Origin: CAZWCX01 sp964632945
Lineage (GTDB): Bacteria; Planctomycetota; MHYJ01; WSZJ01; CAZWCX01
Reading direction: 5' to 3'
DNA: 21,125 bases
NCBI GenBank assembly: GCA_964632945.1
Contig: CAZWCX010000120.1
Coordinates: 1 to 21,125, forward strand
Positions within the stretch are counted from its first letter, which is position 1; each line of letters starts with the position of its first letter. The position numbers and the translations under genes were made by a program. The notes beneath the pieces are model-generated. The model worked only from the letters and a program-made list of their open reading frames with translations. It made no database searches and was not told the DNA's origin. Below, piece after piece: positions 15,208 through 21,125 of the stretch.

Positions 15208-16755
15208 CTACCGCGGCTGGGGTTCGAGCGGGTGCTCGATCCAGGCCTTCACCAGGTCGTCCTGGAAGGAGCGCGCGGCGGCCAGACTGCGGAAGCCGTT
15301 CACCAGGATCGAAAACGCCCAGGTCCCGTTGTGCTTCGTCTCCACGTAGCCGGACAGGGCGGAGACGCCGCCGATGTAGCCGGTCTTGCCCTTCACGCGG
15401 CCTTTCACCCCTTCCTCCCGCAGGCGCTTCTCCAGCGTGCCGTTCTCGCCGGCGACCGCGAGCGAATCCGCGTACATCTTCGCCCATGGCTGTTTCGTGG
15501 CGTGGAGCAGCACGCGCGTGAGGGCCCAGGGGGAGAAGCGATTCTGCGGGGAGAGGCCGCAGCCGTCGGAGAGCGTGACCTCCGCCTCCGGGACGCCCAG
15601 GGTGTCGAGGAAGAGTTTCGCGCAGGTGCGGCCGGAGTCGAACGTGCCGCGGCCGTACTTCACCGCACCCATCGTCTTGAGGATCTGCTCGGCGTAGAAA
15701 TTCTGGCTGCGCCGGTTGGTGACCTCGAGGGTGGCGGGCATGCGCGATTCGTGAAAGGCAACCGCCGAGGCCTCGGCGGGGGCCGGGGCGATCGCGGCGT
15801 CGAGGACGCGGACGCCGCCGGCGACGGCCACGCCCTTGCGGGCGAGGGTCTCCTTGAGTACGGTGCCGAAGTAACGGACCGGGTCCTGGACGGTGATCGA
15901 TTCCGTGTAGCCTCCGCCCTTGAGGAGGTAGCCGCCCTTGACCACGATCTCGTTCTTGCCGGGGGTGCGCAGGAGGCTGATGCGGTGCTGCTTCTTCGTG
16001 GTGACGGTCTTGCACTGGTTGACGATGGTGGTGAAGCGGGTCTTGGGGGAAAGCGCGACGACGGCGGGGGCGCCGGCCTTGTCGCCGGGGGAGACGGTGA
16101 CGTCGATGCAATTGTCGTTGAGGGCGAGGGCGGAGACGGGGGCGCAGTACCAGAAGGCGAGCTGATCGGCCGGCCAGGCCGGATGGACGAAGGTACGGTC
16201 GAAGAAGAGGTCGTCGACCAGGAGTTCGCCGGCAACCTGGCGCACGCCCGCCGCCTGGATCGCCTCCGCCCACTTCTCGAAGATGGCGGTGGGGTTCCCC
16301 TCGTGGAATCGTCCCGACAGGTTGGGGTCGCCGCGGCCGATGACGAGCAGATTCCCGGTGTAGCGTTCCCCCTGCTTTTCGCCGCCGACCAAGTGGACGG
16401 AGGTGCGCCAGACGTAGTCCGGGCCCAGCCAGTGCAGGGCGGCTGCGGAGGTGATGAGCTTGGCATTCGAGGCCACGCCGAGCGGCACGCGCGCGTCGGA
16501 TGCGACGCGCTCGCGCTGGTCGGCGAGAGATGCGGCATGGACGCCGACGGCGGCGTCGAGCAATTTGTGCTTCTCGCGCAGGGCGCGGAGGATGTCCGCC
16601 AGGGACTTGTCGGGGGATTTGGCCGCCGCGGAGGTCGAGGCGGGCGACTCCTCGCGCAGCGGCACCGGCGGATCGGCGCGGAGCGCCGACGCGGCCAGGC
16701 CGAGCGCGGCGAGGACCAGGAGGCGGGCGCAGAGGCGAACGTCCATGGGGGTCAT
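15208..16755 (-). CDS. dacB: D-alanyl-D-alanine carboxypeptidase/endopeptidase (PBP4, peptidase S13)
   Basis: This periplasmic penicillin-binding enzyme trims the terminal D-Ala of peptidoglycan stem peptides and cuts cross-links. The 515-aa protein has a signal peptide (RLCARLLVLAALGLAASALR). The three active-site motifs are present: SxxK as SNAK (Ser96, Lys99), SxN as SQN (350-352) and KTG (457-459). Between the first and second motifs is the large insert typical of S13 enzymes (VIGRGDPNLSGRF, ELLVDDLFFD, WYCAPVSALALNDNCIDVTV). LSDGCGLSPQNRFSP is a further family signature. The ATG at 16755 lies 7 nt after the prenyltransferase stop; the ATG at 16746 is an equally possible start, since neither has an ideal ribosome-binding site. 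It is the last gene of the five-gene operon. Planctomycetes were long thought to lack peptidoglycan; an intact PBP4 argues for a wall in this organism. Confidence 0.93.
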   Translation of the reverse strand: MTPMDVRLCARLLVLAALGLAASALRADPPVPLREESPASTSAAAKSPDKSLADILRALREKHKLLDAAVGVHAASLADQRERVASDARVPLGVASNAKLITSAAALHWLGPDYVWRTSVHLVGGEKQGERYTGNLLVIGRGDPNLSGRFHEGNPTAIFEKWAEAIQAAGVRQVAGELLVDDLFFDRTFVHPAWPADQLAFWYCAPVSALALNDNCIDVTVSPGDKAGAPAVVALSPKTRFTTIVNQCKTVTTKKQHRISLLRTPGKNEIVVKGGYLLKGGGYTESITVQDPVRYFGTVLKETLARKGVAVAGGVRVLDAAIAPAPAEASAVAFHESRMPATLEVTNRRSQNFYAEQILKTMGAVKYGRGTFDSGRTCAKLFLDTLGVPEAEVTLSDGCGLSPQNRFSPWALTRVLLHATKQPWAKMYADSLAVAGENGTLEKRLREEGVKGRVKGKTGYIGGVSALSGYVETKHNGTWAFSILVNGFRSLAAARSFQDDLVKAWIEHPLEPQPR

Positions 16756-16762
16756 GGTAGCG

Positions 16763-17653
16763 TCAACTCCCTCGAAACGCCATCCCAAGCGCCATGGCGG
16801 GGACGAGCAGGGAAAGGACGAGCAGGCCGAGGGCGGTCTCTCCGTGGCCGAGGACGAAGACCGCGTCGAGGACGATGATGCCGCGGATGCCGGCGACGAT
16901 GATGCGCGGAATCGCGGCGGTGGTGCTGCGGCGGAGGGCGCCCAGTCCGATCGCCCCGAATCCGACTACGAGCGCCATCGCGAGCCAGGGCGCCGCTCCG
17001 TCCCCGAAGAACAGCGCCACGGGCACGCACAGGACCGCGAGGTGGACGACGAAGAGGAACCGCACGGCGCCGGCGGCGAACCGGTCTTCCTCGTACGTGG
17101 ACAAGAGGGTGAGGAGGAAGACGTGGGCGCCGAGCAGGGCCGGAAAGAGGCCGAGCGGCGCGCCGGGGATGAAGTCGCCGTCGCCGGGGAGGCGGTCGAG
17201 TCCGACGCTCATGCCGAGGAAGAGGTTGCCCGCGCGAAGGAGTCCCATGTTGACGGCGCCCAGCCAGCGGACCGACTTGGTGAAGAGGTCGTAGGCGAGC
17301 ACGAGCCCGACCAGCGCGAAGCAGACCAGGGCGGGGGTTTCGGACACGATCATGCCGGCGAGCGCGGCCAGGGCGAGGAGGATCGCGGCGGTCAGGAGGG
17401 CGTCTCCCTGGCGCAGCCTTCCCGAGGGCAGGGGGCGGCGCGGGTGGAGGGTCAAGTCGCGGTCGAAGTCGACGAAGTCGTTGAGCGCCATCCCCGCGCC
17501 GTAGAGGGAAACCGAGGCGAGGGAGAGCAGTCCCAGGTGGGACAGGACGAGCGTCCCTCCCCAGGCGAGGTGCAGGAAGTACCCGGCCCAGACGTCGGCC
17601 AGCGCCGAGGGGAAGTTCTGGACGCGGACGAGTTGGAGCAGCGGGAGGGGCAT
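16763..17653 (-). CDS. UbiA-family prenyltransferase
   Basis: This 296-aa integral membrane protein has about eight or nine hydrophobic helices. The first Asp-rich motif NDFVDFDRD (58-66) fits the UbiA signature NDxxDxxxD, which binds prenyl diphosphate through Mg2+. HPRRPLPSGRL follows, as in many family members. The second motif is reduced to YDLFTK (Asp122, Lys126) and is followed by NMGLLRAGNLFLG, resembling the actinobacterial SCO3242-like branch. The acceptor is unknown; quinone precursors, other aromatics or lipids are possible. The start chosen is ATG 17653 (GAGG just upstream), which gives a normal family length; in-frame codons further upstream would overlap the preceding gene. It stands fourth in the operon headed by dxr, which supplies isoprenoid precursors. 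Confidence 0.88.
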   Translation of the reverse strand: MPLPLLQLVRVQNFPSALADVWAGYFLHLAWGGTLVLSHLGLLSLASVSLYGAGMALNDFVDFDRDLTLHPRRPLPSGRLRQGDALLTAAILLALAALAGMIVSETPALVCFALVGLVLAYDLFTKSVRWLGAVNMGLLRAGNLFLGMSVGLDRLPGDGDFIPGAPLGLFPALLGAHVFLLTLLSTYEEDRFAAGAVRFLFVVHLAVLCVPVALFFGDGAAPWLAMALVVGFGAIGLGALRRSTTAAIPRIIVAGIRGIIVLDAVFVLGHGETALGLLVLSLLVPAMALGMAFRGS

Positions 17654-17681
17654 GAACCTCGGGCGCTGCGGCGCCGTCGGG

Positions 17682-18023
17682 TCAGTACTTGACGACGTCA
17701 TCCAGGCGCGCAATCGACACGATGTTGTGGCGGAGGACCGCGACGCGCTTCCGGTTCACCTTGAGCCCGTACTTGGCGGCCTCCATCGCGTATTTCTCGT
17801 TGGTCGAATGCCCCTCGGTGCGGTCATGGCAGTCGACCTCCGCGAGTTCGACGAACCAGTCGTCCGCGCCGATCAGCGTCCCGAGGAAGAGGAACGAGGA
17901 CGTCGTGTCGATGACGACCATCTGACCGGCATAACGGTCGAAGGGAGGCGGGATCGAAACCACGCGCGGGCCGGCGACCGGCACCGGCGTGGGTGGATCG
18001 GCGGGCTGTTCCGGCGTTCCCAT
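17682..18023 (-). CDS. Small Sm-like (LSm-fold-like) conserved hypothetical protein
   Basis: This 113-aa soluble protein has a Pro-rich N-terminal tail (about 1-27). A compact beta domain follows: YAGQMVVIDTTSSFLFLGTL, then WFVELAEVDCHDRTEGHS, and a C-terminal part with EKYAMEAAKYGLKVNRKRVA and IVSIARLDDVVKY. The pattern of a strongly bent five-strand barrel (GQMVVID..., FLGTL..., VELAEVD..., RVAVLRHNIVSI) resembles Sm/LSm RNA-binding or adaptor folds. This is inference from pattern, not a proven family match. The start is ATG 18021-18023 with AGGAG 6 nt upstream; the rseP stop lies only 9 nt before it. It is therefore translated with rseP and the prenyltransferase in one operon. Confidence 0.75.
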   Translation of the reverse strand: MGTPEQPADPPTPVPVAGPRVVSIPPPFDRYAGQMVVIDTTSSFLFLGTLIGADDWFVELAEVDCHDRTEGHSTNEKYAMEAAKYGLKVNRKRVAVLRHNIVSIARLDDVVKY

Positions 18024-18032
18024 CTTCCTCTC

Positions 18033-19868
18033 CTAACCCAGGGCCCGGATGACGTCGAAGAAGGTCACCCAGACGATCAGCGACAGCAGGAGCACGAGGC
18101 CGACGTACTGGGCGGCGATGAGCACGCCCTCGCTCACCGGGCGGCCACGGACCTTCTCGATGAGCAGGAACATGATGTGCCCGCCGTCGAGCACGGGGAT
18201 CGGCAGCAGGTTGACGACGGCGAGGTTGATGCTGATGAAGGCGAGGAACCAGAGGAACTTGGTGGTCTGCTGTTCCGCCACCTTGTACGACATGGTGAAG
18301 ATGCCGACCGGACCGGCGAGTCCCTTGGCGCTCAGGCGCAGCATGACCAGCTGTTTGAGGGTCTCGACGGTGGTATTGACCATGGAGAGCACCTGCTCCG
18401 AGCCGACCACGACCGCGTCGGCGAACCCGTAGCGGTGCAGGGTCGTCTTGGGGCGCGGGTAGACGGAGATGCGGCCGATCTGGATCTGCTTGGGTGGGAT
18501 CGCGAGCGAGACCGCGCGCCCCTCCCGCTTGACCTGGACGGCGAGGGGTTCTCCCTTGCTCTGCTCGGCGAGGCGGACGGCGGAGAACCAGCCGTCCACC
18601 TCCGTGCCGCCGACGGAGAGGATCTCGTCCCCGACGGCGAGGCCGGCCTTTTCCCAAGCGGAGCCGGGCGGGACGTGGGTGGCCGCGCGGCTTTCCTCCG
18701 GGGCGGCGCCGATGAGCGCCCGGCCGCCCTTCGCCCCGCGCGGCACGCCGCGGACCTCGATGGTCTTTCCTTTCCGATCCGCGACGAGCCGGATCTCGCG
18801 TCCGCCCATTCCCTCGATCGCGCGCTTGAAGTCGCCCCACGTGCGCACCGCGATCTTCCCGGCCGGGTCGTCGGCGGGGACGATGGCGGTGACGCGATCG
18901 CCTTTTTCCAGGGTCTCGCCGAACGGGAAGGTCGGCGACTGCGCCTTCACCTCCTGGATGATGGCCGGCACGATCTCCTCGACGTCGAGGGTCCAGGCGA
19001 TGTCTCCCTTGGGGGTGATCGTCAGGTCCAGGGTCTCGGTGTTCGCGTCAGGCTCACCGGGGGCGCCGCCGCGGCGCACCGAGAAGCGCATCGGTTTGTC
19101 GGCGCTCTCCCGGATCCGCCATGCGACCGGCTCCCAGGCATCGACCTCGACGCCGTCGACCGACAGGATCAGGTCGCCGGCCTTGAGGCCCCCCTTGGCC
19201 GCAGGCGAGTCCTTCTCCACCGACGAGATCTGCGGCAGGATGATCGGGGAGACCCCATAGCCGTCCGGCCCGCGCGGCAGGACCGGGATCTGCACTCGTT
19301 CGCCGTTGCGCTTGACCGTCACGATCACGTCCCGGTCGCGGTCGGCCAGCACCACGCCCAGGTGATAGTCTTTCAGGCTGCGCACCGGCTTGCCGTCGAG
19401 TTCGAGGATTTCGTCCCCGACCTGGAGGCCGGAGCTCCATTCCGCGCTTCCCGGCGCGATCGAGCCGACCAGCGGCGCCTCCTCGTTCACGCCGATGAGG
19501 TAGGCGGTGATGCAGATCGGGAAAGCGATGACGAAGTTCATGAACGAGCCGGCGGCGAAGATGAGGAAGCGGTTGAGGGCCGGCTTGGCCCAGAGCTCGT
19601 CGGAGGCGTGTTTGCGTTCCTCGCCGGGGTTTTCGCCGGCCATCTTGACGTAGCCGCCGAGCGGGATGATCGAGAGGCGGTATTCGGTGTCGCCGCGGAT
19701 CGCCTTCCAGATGGCGGGGCCGAATCCGAGCGAGAAGGCTTCCACGCGAACCTTCGACAGCTTCGCCAGGACGAAATGCCCCAGCTCGTGGACGAAGATG
19801 AGGAATCCGACGCCGAGGACGACCGTCAGGCCGCTCAACAGGCGTTCCAGAACTTCGATCAAGAACAT
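18033..19868 (-). CDS. rseP: Site-2 zinc metalloprotease RseP with expanded PDZ region
   Basis: This intramembrane protease cleaves transmembrane anti-sigma factors and leftover signal peptides. The zinc site is HELGH (27-31) in the first membrane helix plus LDGGH (Asp561) in a late helix (VVNLLPIPVLDGGH). GFGP (48-51), PLGGYVKMAGE (69-79) and GLAGPVGIF (516-524) are further family marks. At 611 aa it is well above the roughly 450 aa of E. coli RseP. The extra length is periplasmic: PDZ-like units at about 130-200 and 210-285, a third, more diverged one at about 300-375, and a fourth at about 388-460 (THVPPGSAWEKAGLAVGDEI). The start is ATG 19868 with GGAGG 7 nt upstream. It overlaps the end of dxr by 10 bases, which suggests translational coupling. 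Confidence 0.95.
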   Translation of the reverse strand: MFLIEVLERLLSGLTVVLGVGFLIFVHELGHFVLAKLSKVRVEAFSLGFGPAIWKAIRGDTEYRLSIIPLGGYVKMAGENPGEERKHASDELWAKPALNRFLIFAAGSFMNFVIAFPICITAYLIGVNEEAPLVGSIAPGSAEWSSGLQVGDEILELDGKPVRSLKDYHLGVVLADRDRDVIVTVKRNGERVQIPVLPRGPDGYGVSPIILPQISSVEKDSPAAKGGLKAGDLILSVDGVEVDAWEPVAWRIRESADKPMRFSVRRGGAPGEPDANTETLDLTITPKGDIAWTLDVEEIVPAIIQEVKAQSPTFPFGETLEKGDRVTAIVPADDPAGKIAVRTWGDFKRAIEGMGGREIRLVADRKGKTIEVRGVPRGAKGGRALIGAAPEESRAATHVPPGSAWEKAGLAVGDEILSVGGTEVDGWFSAVRLAEQSKGEPLAVQVKREGRAVSLAIPPKQIQIGRISVYPRPKTTLHRYGFADAVVVGSEQVLSMVNTTVETLKQLVMLRLSAKGLAGPVGIFTMSYKVAEQQTTKFLWFLAFISINLAVVNLLPIPVLDGGHIMFLLIEKVRGRPVSEGVLIAAQYVGLVLLLSLIVWVTFFDVIRALG

Positions 19869-21007
19869 CGAGCGGCCTCCTCCCGCGCCCAGCGATCCGA
19901 TGCGAGGATGTCATCGATCGTGGGGTCGGGGATCGTGCGATGGCGGTCCATGACGTCGCGCACCAGTCCGGCGATCCTCGGGAAGGGAAGCCGGCGCGCG
20001 AGGAAGAGCCGCACCGCCTCCTCGTTCGCGGCATTGAGGACGGCGCCCATCGTGCCGCCCTCGCGGGCCGCGCGGAACCCCAGGTCGAGGGCGGGGAACC
20101 GCTCCCGGTCCGGGGGCTCGAAGGTCAGCGTGCGCGGTTGCGTGAAATCGTATGCGGGCATGGTCCCCGGCCAGCGTTCCGGCCAGGTGAGTCCGTATTG
20201 GATCGGCACTCGCATGTCGGGCCAGCCGAGCTGTGCGATGGTGGACCCGTCGTGGAACTCGACCATCGAGTGGATGATCGACTGCGGGTGGACGACCACC
20301 TCGATCCGGTCGACCGGGAGGTCGAACAGGTGCTTGGCCTCGATGATCTCGAGGGCCTTGTTCATCATGGTGGCCGAGTCGATCGTGATCTTGCCCCCCA
20401 TGCTCCAGTTCGGGTGTTTGAGCGCCTGTTCCGGCGTGACCGAGGAAAGCTGGTCCGCCGGGGTGGTTCGGAACGGCCCGCCCGAGGCGGTCAGGATGAT
20501 CTTGCGCACCTCCGCGGGGCGGCCGGCCTGCAGGGCTTGGAAGACGGCGCTGTGCTCGCTGTCGACCGGCACGATCGGGGATCCCGACCGTCGGGCCATC
20601 GGCATCAGGACGTCGCCGGCCATGACCAGCGATTCCTTGTTGGCGAGGGCGAGGGTCTTGCGGGTTTCCACCGCCCGCAGGCTCGAGCGCAGTCCGGCGG
20701 CGCCGGTGATCGCGCCGAGGACGACGTCGACGTCGGGAGATCCCGCCAGGTCGACGATCCGGTCCATGCCGGCGTGGACCTCCGGCCCGGCGGCGCCGAG
20801 CGCCTCGCGCAGACGCCCCGCGGCCTCCCGGTCCTCGAGCGCAACATGCTTGGGCCGCAGGAGACGGGTCTGTTCGAGCAGCTTCTCCCAGTTCTTCCCC
20901 GCGGCGAGCGCGAAGACCTGGAAGCGGTCCGGATGGTCGGAAACCACGCGTACCGCGTTGGCGCCGATGGACCCGGTGCTGCCGAGGATGGCAAGACGTT
21001 TGACCAA
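19859..21007 (-). CDS. dxr: 1-deoxy-D-xylulose 5-phosphate reductoisomerase
   Basis: This enzyme makes 2-C-methyl-D-erythritol 4-phosphate with NADPH, the committed step of the MEP isoprenoid pathway, in the cytoplasm. The 382-aa protein shows the NADPH loop GSTGSIG (9-15), NKES (123-126), the metal-binding Asp149 and Glu151 in VDSEHSA, TASGGPFR (173-180), SMGGKITIDSATMMNKALE with Glu220, and HPQSIIHSMVEF. All residues I expect for catalysis are present. The start is an uncommon TTG at 21005-21007. It is supported by GGAGGT 7 nt upstream and by the conserved VKRLAILGSTGSIG directly after it. It heads the five-gene minus-strand operon and overlaps rseP; the dxr-rseP order is common in bacteria, often behind cdsA, which would lie beyond the window if present. 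Confidence 0.97.
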   Translation of the reverse strand: MVKRLAILGSTGSIGANAVRVVSDHPDRFQVFALAAGKNWEKLLEQTRLLRPKHVALEDREAAGRLREALGAAGPEVHAGMDRIVDLAGSPDVDVVLGAITGAAGLRSSLRAVETRKTLALANKESLVMAGDVLMPMARRSGSPIVPVDSEHSAVFQALQAGRPAEVRKIILTASGGPFRTTPADQLSSVTPEQALKHPNWSMGGKITIDSATMMNKALEIIEAKHLFDLPVDRIEVVVHPQSIIHSMVEFHDGSTIAQLGWPDMRVPIQYGLTWPERWPGTMPAYDFTQPRTLTFEPPDRERFPALDLGFRAAREGGTMGAVLNAANEEAVRLFLARRLPFPRIAGLVRDVMDRHRTIPDPTIDDILASDRWAREEAARCS

Positions 21008-21045
21008 GCGTGCGACCTCCAGGCCGTCGGTGCGCAGGAAGTTCC

Positions 21046-21074
21046 AGTCTACCGGGGGGCGGGCGAAGGGACAA
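21046..21074 (-). promoter_or_regulatory. Sigma70-type promoter for the dxr-rseP operon
   Basis: On the minus strand TTGTCC (21074-21069) and TAGACT (21051-21046) are separated by exactly 17 nt. The transcript would start near 21039, about 32 nt before the TTG start of dxr. The operon can therefore be transcribed without reading in from genes beyond the window. I see nothing else between it and the window end at 21125. Confidence 0.62.
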
Positions 21075-21125
21075 GGGAAAGCGCCCGGGGGCAGGCGTGG
21101 AGCCGGGCGGGGGAGGAGGGGCGTC

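Noticed and set aside
14581..16878. Long plus-strand frame running from the hydrolase gene across dacB
   Set aside because: It overlaps both real genes and has no domain; dacB on the other strand carries all three penicillin-binding motifs.
1..21125. tRNA, rRNA, riboswitch, CRISPR array, prophage or transposase gene
   Set aside because: I looked for spaced short repeats, tRNA-like arms and recombinase-type proteins on both strands and saw none.

Overview
This is a very GC-rich bacterial window with thirteen genes or gene remnants and no RNA genes, insertion sequences or CRISPR array that I can see. Several products point to a planctomycete or close relative in the PVC group: a very large alpha-2-macroglobulin (A2M) with a Trp-rich insert, a DUF2959 lipoprotein, an exported tripeptidyl-peptidase-II-like subtilase, and a small Sm-like protein beside rseP. 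The assignment rests on remembered family distribution, not on a search.

Left part (1-5863, minus strand): a DUF2959 lipoprotein gene with a good promoter is followed at once by a huge A2M reading frame. The A2M gene looks damaged at both ends. Its coding signal runs upstream of any usable start codon, so the signal peptide and N-terminal part are missing. A G6 run near its 3' end shifts the frame; removing one G restores a convincing C-terminus ending at position 50. A 19-bp imperfect palindrome follows directly.

Middle (5864-8820): a small membrane protein (+), a small exported protein (-) and a 384-aa protein with two beta-rich repeats plus a glycine/aromatic module (+). A perfect 11-bp inverted repeat lies between the last two, which are divergent. 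A 382-base gap before glnS carries a clear glnS promoter and a doubtful minus-strand coding remnant.

Core (8821-15103, plus strand): glnS (glutaminyl-tRNA synthetase), then 30 nt later a 1244-aa exported subtilase built on the tripeptidyl peptidase II scaffold with a TPR-like tail, then a serine alpha/beta hydrolase behind GC-rich hairpins.

Right part (15208-21007, minus strand): a tight five-gene envelope operon in the order dxr, rseP, Sm-like protein, UbiA-type prenyltransferase, dacB (PBP4), driven from a recognisable promoter upstream of dxr. It links isoprenoid supply, intramembrane proteolysis, prenyl transfer and peptidoglycan trimming. Three promoters in the window share the layout TTGnCn-N17-TAnnnT, which supports a conventional housekeeping sigma factor.

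The most noteworthy items are the two-ended damage to the A2M gene, the TPPII-like protease that appears to lack the two glutamates that define tripeptide release, the RseP with about four PDZ units, and the Sm-like protein embedded in the envelope operon.
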